The notes beneath the pieces were generated by a model. It was not told the origin of the DNA. It was given only the letters and a program-made list of their open reading frames with translations, and searched no databases. A stretch of 52,672 nucleotides of DNA from a virus, in the IMG/VR virus record IMGVR_UViG_3300021356_000024, positions 1-52,672 of that record. One strand, written 5' to 3'. Shown here in pieces: positions 33,133-40,505 of the stretch; positions within the stretch are counted from its first letter, which is position 1, and every line of letters starts with the position of its first letter. Made by a program: the position numbers and the translations under genes.

Positions 33133-33372
33133 ATGGGTTGGAATCTTGAGGGTTTACGTGTTGTAGCTGGTTACCTTGACGGTGCCGTAACCGTTACAGG
33201 TCTTGTTACGCACAGCCGCGTCAAGTATGGCGGCGGTGTATCTCACCACGTCCAGTTGGACGAAGGTTTTGCGTGGCGCAATGATGCCGGCAAAGTAGTT
33301 GTCAGCCGTCCCGCCGGTGATACCGTCATCGTCGGTCATGCGAATGTGACCCGCGTTATGGAGGCCGCGTAG
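33133..33372 (+). CDS. Small beta-rich conserved phage protein, 79 aa
   Basis: 79 residues made of short strands: a Val/Thr-rich VTVTGLVTHSRVKYGGGVSH core that I recall from small proteins of T4-like phages (DUF7247-like, from memory). A TAGGAG site overlaps the previous stop. No function is known. Confidence 0.6.
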   Translation: MGWNLEGLRVVAGYLDGAVTVTGLVTHSRVKYGGGVSHHVQLDEGFAWRNDAGKVVVSRPAGDTVIVGHANVTRVMEAA

Positions 33373-33374
33373 TG

Positions 33375-33509
33375 ATGGTTTTACCTGTTTTGTTATTGAC
33401 TGCGTGGTTTGTCTACGTAGAAGTTGAGATGCCTAACCGCACCAACGAATGTCCTTACAATGAGTATGCTTGTGAGACCGAGGAGGCCGAGAATGGTGAC
33501 GCCAGCTGA
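33375..33509 (+). CDS. Small single-pass membrane protein with acidic tail, 44 aa
   Basis: 44 residues: one N-terminal hydrophobic segment (about 2-17) then an acidic tail with two cysteines (NECPYNEYACE). It overlaps the following gene by 17 bp in another frame. Confidence 0.5.
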   Translation: MVLPVLLLTAWFVYVEVEMPNRTNECPYNEYACETEEAENGDAS

Positions 33510-33699
33510 TCTGATTCAACAGATCGAAGACCGCATTTACAATTTGCGTAAAGAGTCTGAGACGATTCTGCGAGAGAGTCCGACTACGTTCAATGTCGCC
33601 TACCTTGAAGGCGTCGAAGAGTTAGCGAACTCAATTGAAGCTGCCATCTATGAGTATGGCGAAATGATATCTGCACAAAATGATGAGGCAATGAATTGA
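33493..33699 (+). CDS. Hypothetical protein, 68 aa
   Basis: The ATG at 33493 is chosen because GGAGGCC lies just before it; a longer frame from 33424 would lie inside the previous gene. 68 residues, helical, acidic. No family is recognised. Confidence 0.55.
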   Translation: MVTPADLIQQIEDRIYNLRKESETILRESPTTFNVAYLEGVEELANSIEAAIYEYGEMISAQNDEAMN

Positions 33700-34301
33700 T
33701 GTTAGATTGGTCTGATGAAGAAAGAGACGCTTACAAAGCTTATGAGAGAAAGAAAGAACTATTCTATAGGCGTGGTGGTCGTAATTCTTCACGTGATTCA
33801 GAGCGCAGTAAAACCTATCGTTCAGAGTGGGCGTTTCAATCTAAGATGGGAAGCGGTAAAGAATTTAAAACCATCAAAGAAGCGCAAAAGTATGCCGATA
33901 AAGTAACCAAGTCTGTGACTTGGGGAAAGGTGACTCGCAAGAACGGCGGCGTTGGAGTCAATAAGACTCGCCTTGAATATGCCGCCTCTCGCCGCAACGG
34001 CACCACGGCAGGTTATGCCTTTATTGGTGGTCGAATCAAACTGTACAGTAGTGGCATGAATGAATACACGCTGTTGCACGAACTGGCACACCAAGCAGGT
34101 TACATGCACCACGGTCAAGGATTCCGTCAGTGTTTGGTCAAGTTAGTATCACGATTTATGGGTCGAGATGCCGCTAAGGCACTCAAGGCAGAATTCAAAG
34201 AACGCAAGTTGAGGATGACTGTGCCTAAGATCAAAGAGCCTGAGGTGTGGTTGAAATCTTATCGACGAATGAAAGAGTTGCGAGCAAGAAAAAACTCTTG
34301 A
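33699..34301 (+). CDS. SprT-like zinc metallopeptidase
   Basis: 200 residues. The central ARLEYAAS- and GGRIKLYSS-type strands lead to LLHELAHQAGYMHHGQGF (about 125-142), where HELAH is the zinc-binding helix and the later His after GYMHHG supplies the third ligand, as in SprT-like proteins. The C-terminus is basic. It probably cleaves or processes a protein in the cytoplasm. The ATG overlaps the preceding stop; a TTG one codon earlier is also possible. Confidence 0.75.
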   Translation: MLDWSDEERDAYKAYERKKELFYRRGGRNSSRDSERSKTYRSEWAFQSKMGSGKEFKTIKEAQKYADKVTKSVTWGKVTRKNGGVGVNKTRLEYAASRRNGTTAGYAFIGGRIKLYSSGMNEYTLLHELAHQAGYMHHGQGFRQCLVKLVSRFMGRDAAKALKAEFKERKLRMTVPKIKEPEVWLKSYRRMKELRARKNS

Positions 34302-34326
34302 CAGAAATTACTGGAGATAGTAAAGT

Positions 34327-34521
34327 ATGAAGAAGAGTGACGCAAATCGTTTTGGTCCGAAAAAGATCAAAGTTGGTGATGCGATTAAATTTACCTATCA
34401 CGGTGATCCTTTTGAAGGCACCGTGGTTCAAAAACTGGCGGCACAGATGATTGTGGATGTAGATGATGTGCCTCAGTTTTTCCTTTATTCTAATCAACGT
34501 CAGATGGAGAAGTTGAAATGA
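34327..34521 (+). CDS. Small SH3-like protein, 64 aa
   Basis: 64 residues, beta-rich: KVGDAIKFTYHGDPFEGTV looks like a KOW/SH3-type nucleic acid or protein-binding barrel. A GGAG site lies upstream. The fold is inferred only from residue pattern. Confidence 0.5.
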   Translation: MKKSDANRFGPKKIKVGDAIKFTYHGDPFEGTVVQKLAAQMIVDVDDVPQFFLYSNQRQMEKLK

Positions 34522-34685
34522 AAAAGAAAAACGTGCAAGCACGCCGTGCTGTTGCCTTGGCTAACCTAAAGAGCGCCAAGTTTTTCCCGAAGACAATGCG
34601 AGACGGCAAAGAACGTTCGCAAGAGAAGTGGGAGGAGAAGCGACAGCTTCAAATTGAAATTCTTGAGAAGAGGTTGGCGTTATGA
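34518..34685 (+). CDS. Small basic protein, 55 aa
   Basis: 55 residues, Lys/Arg-rich and helical; overlaps the previous stop by 4 bp and the next start by 4 bp. No family is recognised. Confidence 0.55.
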   Translation: MKKKNVQARRAVALANLKSAKFFPKTMRDGKERSQEKWEEKRQLQIEILEKRLAL

Positions 34686-35122
34686 GAGTCGAAGTAACCA
34701 ACCGTCACAAAAAGAGTTTCGAAGAAATCGAAATGTTTCGAAACAGTGAGACCGGCTGGATCTGTACAATCACCAGCGGTTGGCGCCGAGGCACGGTTCG
34801 ATTTGACATTGAGTCCATGGATGACCTAAATATTGACGAAGAGTGTGGTCCAGATTCAGCAGATTATGAACTTGATGCAACCGCGTTTGAAGAGTTTGAA
34901 TTTATCGATTCATACGATGGTTGTTGGACTGATATCAGTGTATATCATCCTACTCTAAAAGAAGAGGAAGAGGATGACATGCAAGAGAAAGTCGAAGAAG
35001 CATGGGATGAAGACGGTTTCATGGGCCTTGAAGAGTTGGGATTTGTCAGCGAACAATACGAGGCGATGTTTTATGGTCCCGTTGATGTCGAAGAAATCCT
35101 TGATAGGGACAAGTATCTCTAA
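34682..35122 (+). CDS. Hypothetical acidic protein, 146 aa
   Basis: 146 residues with a beta-rich N-terminal half and a strongly acidic C-terminal half (EEEEDDMQEKVEE). Such acidic tails can mimic DNA, which would fit an anti-restriction or host-protein-binding role, but there is no direct evidence. It ends the tightly overlapping tiny-gene block. Confidence 0.55.
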   Translation: MRVEVTNRHKKSFEEIEMFRNSETGWICTITSGWRRGTVRFDIESMDDLNIDEECGPDSADYELDATAFEEFEFIDSYDGCWTDISVYHPTLKEEEEDDMQEKVEEAWDEDGFMGLEELGFVSEQYEAMFYGPVDVEEILDRDKYL

Positions 35123-35131
35123 GGAGAAACT

Positions 35132-35167
35132 ATGAAGCAGACCAAGGAAAGATGTTACGACATCTGA
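35132..35167 (+). CDS. Possible 11-residue leader peptide
   Basis: MKQTKERCYDI, starting behind the strong AAGGAGAAAC site at 35120-35129. It ends after, and out of frame with, the ATG of the lipoprotein protease at 35152. It could couple translation of that gene or be spurious. Confidence 0.35.
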   Translation: MKQTKERCYDI

Positions 35168-36699
35168 CCTTATTATCGATTTTATTTTTGGCAGCCTGCG
35201 GTAGTGATGACGCCAGTGAAGAAACAACACCAAACTACCCAATATCAGGTACCGTTATTTCAGAGAGTTGCGATGGCACTACTCTCATCCAAGAAATCGC
35301 CGATGGTGTCGGCGGTTCCTCACAACAAGAAACGCCAGAGTCCGAACAATGCGGTTACGTAGCACCGCCGGCCGAAGGCACAATTTTAGATGAGTACTGT
35401 GAAGAATATACACTTGTAACTGTAAAAGCTGATGGAAACGGCGGTGAGACATATTCATACGATGAAGAAAATGAAGAAATATGTGGTTATGAACCTCCAC
35501 AATTCGCTCCAGCAGGTACACCAGAAGGTGAACCATACTGTGCGAATTCTCTAGCACAGGACAGATTTCTTGAACTCTTAAACACCGTGAATCACTTTTT
35601 AGATAATGATCTTTTACAAGACTATGCTGATGGTGAAGGCGGCACTTATACTGAGCGAGTCGAACATATATCGCAACAGTGTTTGGTTCAAATGGAACCA
35701 CCGCCTGAATGTCCAACAGACGCAACAGATACAGGTGATTCAAGATACGACTACATGACTTGTGATGGTATCAAACAGAGAACGAGTACAGACTTTGCCT
35801 ATGCAGATCAACACGAAGGCACGGCTGTTGTTGACATACTGATTGTTTATGATACTAAGTTAACGCATCAAGACCGCGGTGAAAGAACACGTGATGAGTT
35901 TATACTTGATCAGATTTTTCACGCCAACCATATGTTCGAAGAGTCAGGTGCTGATATTGCACTGAGACTGGCCGGCATCATTGATGTTAACGTAGAACCT
36001 GGAGACCTTTATAGGCAGTATCGATCATTCTTCAACGCACGTGATGAGTTTGCCGATATAGACAAGTGGCAGTTAGACGCAAACGCTGACATTGCATTTT
36101 TGTTTAAAAAGAAAGAGGAAGATCCTATTGCGTGTGGTGTTGCACAGCTTGACGGCACACGTGGTTTACAGTATACTAGGGGCATTACACAGTGTTACGA
36201 TAACAGTACCTTTCAAGAGGCCGAAAACACACGATACTATGAAAGGGCAAACGAAACATTTGTACATGAAGTCGGACACATATTTGGCCTAGAACACGAA
36301 AAGGAAGATGCTAGTCTCGGATTGTTTGAATACAGTTATGGATATAATCTACCCGGTTACAATCCTCAGAAAGCGAATCCAGAATACGAAGGCATATATG
36401 GTGGTTACGGTACGATTATGTCATACGCTGATCTTGCGACTGGCAGATTCTCCGATCCAACTGTGTCTTGCACCTTTCCTGAAGAGGCAGGTGAATACGC
36501 TGGGAAATCAGTGCAATTAGGAACCAATGGTGGTTGTTTCTGTTTAGATCCAATTGAAGAACAACCGCCTGAAACAAACGCCGTCGAACATTTACGTAGA
36601 GTGAGATGGGTAATGAGTCAGCTGGCAGAGAATGATCATGAACTACGATTTAACATGCCAGCAATTTTTGATCAAGGAATAAAACCATGTCTGTTTTAG
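35152..36699 (+). CDS. Lipoprotein metzincin metalloprotease with adhesin-like repeats
   Basis: 515 residues. The N-terminus MLRHLTLLSILFLAACG is a lipoprotein signal with the lipobox Cys at residue 16. Residues about 30-175 hold two clear and one degenerate repeat of the pattern G-T-(V/I)-...-C-...-ADG-x-GG-...-CGY, a module I associate with phage tail and baseplate adhesins. The rest is a protease: HEVGHIFGLEHE at about residue 372 is the complete metzincin zinc motif HExxHxxGxxH, and GTIMSYAD at about 421 is the Met-turn. It would be tethered to the outer membrane or cell surface. Its start codon follows AAGGAAAG inside the leader peptide. Confidence 0.85.
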   Translation: MLRHLTLLSILFLAACGSDDASEETTPNYPISGTVISESCDGTTLIQEIADGVGGSSQQETPESEQCGYVAPPAEGTILDEYCEEYTLVTVKADGNGGETYSYDEENEEICGYEPPQFAPAGTPEGEPYCANSLAQDRFLELLNTVNHFLDNDLLQDYADGEGGTYTERVEHISQQCLVQMEPPPECPTDATDTGDSRYDYMTCDGIKQRTSTDFAYADQHEGTAVVDILIVYDTKLTHQDRGERTRDEFILDQIFHANHMFEESGADIALRLAGIIDVNVEPGDLYRQYRSFFNARDEFADIDKWQLDANADIAFLFKKKEEDPIACGVAQLDGTRGLQYTRGITQCYDNSTFQEAENTRYYERANETFVHEVGHIFGLEHEKEDASLGLFEYSYGYNLPGYNPQKANPEYEGIYGGYGTIMSYADLATGRFSDPTVSCTFPEEAGEYAGKSVQLGTNGGCFCLDPIEEQPPETNAVEHLRRVRWVMSQLAENDHELRFNMPAIFDQGIKPCLF

Positions 36700-36959
36700 A
36701 TCCTTTTGAAAATCTGGAGGTGCTTGCAGTGGCAAAATACCAAGTTTTAAGAAACGACCTAACCGATGATGACTATCGATCAAGTGCCTGTACAGCTTTG
36801 TTCGAAGAAAAGAGTGAAGCAGTCGAGTGGGTACAGAAGGCGCTGGCCAATTGGCCGCGTCATGAATGGGATGGTGAACAGTGGATGGCTGCATGTTTTG
36901 ATGAGAAAAATACTTGCACCACGCAATTTGTCATCCAAGCTGTTGTTCGGTATACATAA
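36687..36959 (+). CDS. Hypothetical protein, 90 aa
   Basis: 90 residues; overlaps the protease gene by 13 bp and has AAGGAATAA before its ATG. It contains two Cys and a beta strand at the end (FVIQAVVRYT). No family is recognised. Confidence 0.6.
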   Translation: MSVLDPFENLEVLAVAKYQVLRNDLTDDDYRSSACTALFEEKSEAVEWVQKALANWPRHEWDGEQWMAACFDEKNTCTTQFVIQAVVRYT

Positions 36960-36988
36960 ATTTTTTTCATTTATTTTGAAGAAAACGC

Positions 36989-37017
36989 TTGACAATTGAT
37001 TATTTTTTTGAGATAAT
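36989..37017 (+). promoter_or_regulatory. Sigma70 promoter with hairpin at the transcript start
   Basis: TTGACA (36989-36994), 17 bases with a T-tract, GATAAT (37012-37017). AGAGTG (37026-37031) and CACTCT (37038-37043) form a 6-bp hairpin with an A6 loop close to the expected mRNA start. It drives the DUF932 gene. Confidence 0.88.
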
Positions 37018-37072
37018 TATTCCATAGAGTGAAAAAACACTCTCTGATCTCAACTTGATAGGAAACTATATT

Positions 37073-38077
37073 ATGTCGCATGAAATTGAAATCGTTAACG
37101 GTCAGGCGCAGATGGCATACGCTGGCGAAGTACCTTGGCATGGCCTTGGTGTGAAAGTCGGTGATAACCTGTCTGCAAATGAAATGATGAAGGCCGCGGG
37201 TCTTGACTGGAATGTAGAACGCCATGATCTCTTCACCGAGATTGGCGGCGAACAAGTCAACATTCCTGCCAAAAAGGCACTGGTTCGTTCCTCTGATGAC
37301 AAGGTTCTTGATGTCGTTGGTAAGGACTGGATTCCTGTACAGAACGAAGAGGCGTTTGAGTTTTTTGAGTCTTATGTGAAAGCAGGCGGCATGACAATGC
37401 ACACCGCTGGTTCACTCAAAGATGGTCAACAAATCTGGGGTCTCGCTAAAGTGAACGAGTCTTTCAGTCTGTTTGGCGGAAAAGACGAAGTAGAATCTTA
37501 CTTGCTTCTGTCTAATCCTCACAACTACGGCAAAGGTGTTGATATTCGTTTCACACCGATCCGTGTAGTGTGTAACAACACACTTTCAATGGCACTTGGA
37601 GGAAAAGCAACTCTGGGTATTTCTTTGAATCACCGCGCTGAGTTTAATCCTGAGAAGGTACGTGATGCGTTGGCTGAGGCGTCTAAGAAACTGGACACCT
37701 ACAAAGACATGGCCGATTTCTTGTCACGTAAAAAGTTTAACGAAGAGCGTTTGTTCGAATACTTCACACGTGTTTTCCCCAAAACAACCAACAAAGCAGG
37801 TTCTGTCAGCTTTGATGAACTCATGAAGTCCTTCAAAGCAGGCGAGAAAGTTGCGTCACGCAATGCTCTACGAGCGATGGAAGTTGTCGATACACAACCT
37901 GGTGCAAACCTTGGACGTGGTACTTGGTGGTCTGCCTACAACGCAGTTACCTTTATGACCAACCACGAATTGGGACACAATCCCGATACCAGAATGCAGT
38001 CAGTGTGGTACGGTAGCAACAAAGATCGTAACATTGAAGCGCTTGGGCTGGCAGTCGAATACGCTGAGGCTGCCTAA
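37073..38077 (+). CDS. DUF932 phage/plasmid-type protein
   Basis: 334 residues from the ATG at 37073, which follows TAGGAAAC; a start six codons earlier has no site. AYAGEVPWHGLGVKV (about 15-29), then PIRVVCNNTLSMAL (about 161-174) and ATLGISLNHRAEFN (about 177-190) are DUF932 signatures, a family found in phages and plasmids with unknown activity. It stands alone between its own promoter and a strong terminator, so it is probably made in quantity early. Confidence 0.88.
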   Translation: MSHEIEIVNGQAQMAYAGEVPWHGLGVKVGDNLSANEMMKAAGLDWNVERHDLFTEIGGEQVNIPAKKALVRSSDDKVLDVVGKDWIPVQNEEAFEFFESYVKAGGMTMHTAGSLKDGQQIWGLAKVNESFSLFGGKDEVESYLLLSNPHNYGKGVDIRFTPIRVVCNNTLSMALGGKATLGISLNHRAEFNPEKVRDALAEASKKLDTYKDMADFLSRKKFNEERLFEYFTRVFPKTTNKAGSVSFDELMKSFKAGEKVASRNALRAMEVVDTQPGANLGRGTWWSAYNAVTFMTNHELGHNPDTRMQSVWYGSNKDRNIEALGLAVEYAEAA

Positions 38078-38082
38078 CGTTT

Positions 38083-38126
38083 GGCGGCACGGGGCCATGG
38101 CAAGACATGGCCCGCCGCCTTTTTTT
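38083..38126 (+). terminator. Strong rho-independent terminator
   Basis: GGCGGC...GGGCCATG paired with CATGGCCC...GCCGCC (38083-38119), separated by a small loop, followed by seven T (38120-38126). It ends the DUF932 unit. Confidence 0.95.
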
Positions 38127-38145
38127 AATCAAAAGGAGAAACAAG

Positions 38146-38364
38146 ATGTTGGACTATGTTATCAATCTTTTGCAAAAACTGTTTGGTAGCGTTGAAAATG
38201 TTGTGGTCGAGGTCGAAGAGAATGTAGTGCCTGATTTTGAGGCAATGCCTAAGATGACCAAGGCACAGATCGAAGAGGATGCTCGTCAGTACGGTATCGA
38301 ACTTGATCGTCGTCAGACCAAGGCAAACATGATTCAACAATACAAAGACATGGTAGGTGCTTAA
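38146..38364 (+). CDS. Small protein with SAP/HeH-like C-terminal helix pair
   Basis: 72 residues from the ATG at 38146 behind AAAAGGAG. The C-terminal half, KAQIEEDARQYGIELDRRQT, is a helix-extended-loop-helix pattern (HeH/SAP-like) that often binds DNA in phage proteins. The N-terminal half has a hydrophobic valine-rich patch. It precedes the late co-activator gene. Confidence 0.6.
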   Translation: MLDYVINLLQKLFGSVENVVVEVEENVVPDFEAMPKMTKAQIEEDARQYGIELDRRQTKANMIQQYKDMVGA

Positions 38365-38365
38365 T

Positions 38366-38620
38366 ATGGTATCTAGCAGTGATGATGCTTCACGATCAAA
38401 GGCGGTGAATGATTTCATTGTTGAGATTGAGTCTATGCAATCCTCGGATCACGTAGACTACATGGACGCCATACTGTGTTACTGTGAAAAGCATAACCTT
38501 GAAATTGAGACCGTTGCCAAGTTTGTTCGAAACAACGCAATACTCAAGGCCAAGGTTCAGGAAGAAGCCGAGAACTTGAACATTCTAGAGAAGACTTGCA
38601 GACTGCCTTACGATGACTGA
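38366..38620 (+). CDS. 33: Late transcription co-activator (T4 gp33-like)
   Basis: 84 residues. SDHVDYMDAILCYCEKHNLEIE (about 28-49, given as motif start and end) followed by a leucine-rich helix and the end KTCRLPYDD matches the gp33 family of marine T4-like phages. In T4, gp33 joins RNA polymerase to the sliding clamp for late transcription. The late boxes found in this window (TATAAATA or GATAAATA) are its expected targets together with a gp55-type sigma factor, not seen here. Confidence 0.75.
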   Translation: MVSSSDDASRSKAVNDFIVEIESMQSSDHVDYMDAILCYCEKHNLEIETVAKFVRNNAILKAKVQEEAENLNILEKTCRLPYDD

Positions 38621-39191
38621 TTTTGACGTTTACCAATTATACCGTTCGATATCATTACACTTCAGTACGAGTTATGATTTCTTTCGGTACAACGGTAAGA
38701 GCAACGTATCAAAATCAAAGTACGACCTAAGGAATGACAGGTACTATTATCAGAAGTTGGCGAAAGCACAATTTCATAGTGGCGACCTGAAACAGTTTCT
38801 TGCTTGTAATTTTTTTCGTGAAGATAACATTTGGGTTGGAAATATATTTGATGAAAAATATAAAGACAACCACAATGCGACACAGAAAAGATTGCAGTCT
38901 CTAGAATACATTTTTAAAACCGAGATGTCTCAGTTTGATAGTCTGGACGAAGCATTTGTTGTGAACAACGGCCAATGGCCGAAGATTCTTGAAGCATACA
39001 AATGGGATGATGTGAGTCCAGAAACCATGTTAATTGTAATGCAAACCGCTAGGTGTTTTGATTACTGGTCACAGAAAATATCAGAACACATTTTATGGCC
39101 TAGATTGCGTAACAGATTGGAAAAGTATAGTCCGTTTGTTTCGATTGATGTACCTAGGTTCTCTGTAGTCCTACATGAGCTTGACAAATAA
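38613..39191 (+). CDS. 59: Helicase loader (T4 gp59-like)
   Basis: 192 residues, starting FDVYQLYRSISLHF, with FRYNGKSNVSKSKYD and YYYQKLAKAQF followed by LACNFF (about 68-73): the N-terminal gp59 fold. It loads the replicative helicase (gp41) on gp32-coated forks. Overlaps the previous gene by 8 bp and precedes gp32, with which it works. Confidence 0.88.
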   Translation: MTDFDVYQLYRSISLHFSTSYDFFRYNGKSNVSKSKYDLRNDRYYYQKLAKAQFHSGDLKQFLACNFFREDNIWVGNIFDEKYKDNHNATQKRLQSLEYIFKTEMSQFDSLDEAFVVNNGQWPKILEAYKWDDVSPETMLIVMQTARCFDYWSQKISEHILWPRLRNRLEKYSPFVSIDVPRFSVVLHELDK

Positions 39192-39206
39192 CGTCTGGTG
39201 GAGTAG

Positions 39207-39214
39207 GATAAATA
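39207..39214 (+). promoter_or_regulatory. T4-type late promoter box GATAAATA
   Basis: The box lies 15 bp after the helicase-loader stop. Transcription would start near 39220, giving a leader of about 64 bases before gp32 at 39284. The leader could hold a translational operator as in T4 gene 32, but no clear pseudoknot is visible. Confidence 0.55.
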
Positions 39215-39283
39215 GAACATATTATGAAATATGTGGATAAGCTGAACAATACACTGTCATACATTGAATACGAGGAAATACTC

Positions 39284-40204
39284 ATGACAAATTCTTTTGC
39301 ACAACTGAAGAAGAGCCGCTCTTCTCAATTCGAAAAACTCGCCAACGCTGTAGAAAAGGCGTCTTCAAACACACAACAAAAATCCTCTGGCGATGACCGG
39401 TTCTGGAAACCCACAATCGATAAAGCAGGCAACGGTTCTGCAATCATTCGATTCCTTCCCGCACCTCCAGGTGAAGATGTACCATTCGCTCGATACTGGG
39501 ATCACGGCTTTCAAGGTCCCGGTGGTTGGTATATCGAAAAGTCTTTGACCACCCTCGGTCAAGACGATCCGGTATCAGAGTACAACTCTAAGTTGTGGAA
39601 CTCTGGCATTGAAGCGAACAAAGAAATTGCACGTAAGCAAAAACGCCGACTGCACCACGTTTCAAACATTATGGTCGTAAGCGACCCGGGTAATCCCGAC
39701 AACGAAGGTAAAGTCTTTCTGTACGAGTACGGTAAGAAAATCTTTGATAAGCTGAACGACATGATGCATCCTCAGTTTGATGATGAGGATCCCATCAACC
39801 CGTTTGATATGTGGGAAGGTGCAAACTTCCGTCTACGTATTCGCAACGTAGAAGGTTATCGTAACTACGATAAGTCCGCATTCGATTCTCCGTCAGCAAT
39901 CAGCAATGACGATGAAGAACTTGAAAGTATCTGGAACACTCAGCACTCTCTCACTGAGTTTACCGATCCTTCCAACTTCAAGTCTTACGCTGATCTGCAA
40001 CAGCGTCTTGCGAAAGTATTAGGTGAAACCGCACCTACTACGACTGCCGAGACCGAGACGGCGGATGATGTCCAACCTGCTTGGACCCCACCCGCTGAGA
40101 CTGCACCCGAACCTGCGGTTGCAGAATCACCAAGCGATAACGTAGTCAACTTTGAAGATGAAGATGAGTCGCTCGACTTTTTCAAAAAGTTAGCGAACGA
40201 GTGA
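39284..40204 (+). CDS. 32: Single-stranded DNA-binding protein (T4 gp32-like)
   Basis: 306 residues from the ATG at 39284, behind GAGGAAA; an in-frame ATG at 39224 lacks a site. The N-terminal LAST-like part (KSRSSQFEKL) is for cooperative binding. The OB-fold core contains FWKPTIDKAGNGSAIIRFLP (about 39-58) and GANFRLRIRNVEGYRNYDKS (about 181-200). The C-terminus is acidic (EDEDESLDFF) and should contact partner proteins. The cysteines of the T4 zinc site are absent, as in marine relatives. Ends at a strong terminator. Confidence 0.92.
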   Translation: MTNSFAQLKKSRSSQFEKLANAVEKASSNTQQKSSGDDRFWKPTIDKAGNGSAIIRFLPAPPGEDVPFARYWDHGFQGPGGWYIEKSLTTLGQDDPVSEYNSKLWNSGIEANKEIARKQKRRLHHVSNIMVVSDPGNPDNEGKVFLYEYGKKIFDKLNDMMHPQFDDEDPINPFDMWEGANFRLRIRNVEGYRNYDKSAFDSPSAISNDDEELESIWNTQHSLTEFTDPSNFKSYADLQQRLAKVLGETAPTTTAETETADDVQPAWTPPAETAPEPAVAESPSDNVVNFEDEDESLDFFKKLANE

Positions 40205-40224
40205 TAACAGCTTGGGAAGCGACA

Positions 40225-40250
40225 GGGGGCCGCAATGGCCCCCTTTTTTA
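40225..40250 (+). terminator. Rho-independent terminator after gp32
   Basis: GGGGGCC (40225-40231) pairs with GGCCCCC (40237-40243), loop GCAAT, then TTTTTTA. The convergent minus-strand gene ends in its T-tract at 40248. Confidence 0.92.
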
Positions 40251-40505
40251 TACTTCAAATCTACCGCCGATAGTCAATTCAACCTTGTCAACACCCGTCA
40301 TTTGATAGTATAGAAATTCTGTGTCACAGGAATATAACCATTCACTTTTTACTGGACTATCTACGACTACTTTTCTTTCTTTTGCCCAACATGTAACAAT
40401 TGGATGAGGAGACAATATCGTTTCTTCTCTAGGCACCACACTAATTATTTTCTTTTCAAAATCCACAGCAAGCATCACATATACTAATACTGTGTAAACT
40501 CCCAT
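40248..40505 (-). CDS. Small protein downstream of tape measure, 85 aa
   Basis: 85 residues starting with a hydrophobic strand (MGVYTVLVYVMLAVDF), then beta-rich with two Cys. The ATG overlaps the tape-measure stop by one base, so it is the last gene of the minus-strand tail operon. Probably a small tail or baseplate assembly protein; no family recognised. Confidence 0.6.
   Translation of the reverse strand: MGVYTVLVYVMLAVDFEKKIISVVPREETILSPHPIVTCWAKERKVVVDSPVKSEWLYSCDTEFLYYQMTGVDKVELTIGGRFEV

Noticed and set aside
34303-34331. TTGACA-like and TAAAGT boxes before 34327
   Set aside because: The -10-like box is poor and touches the start codon, so a transcript from it could not carry the gene; probably chance.
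35285-35743. A 152-codon minus-strand frame opposite the lipoprotein protease
   Set aside because: Antisense to a strongly supported gene, low-complexity Leu/His/Arg composition, no ribosome site or operon context.
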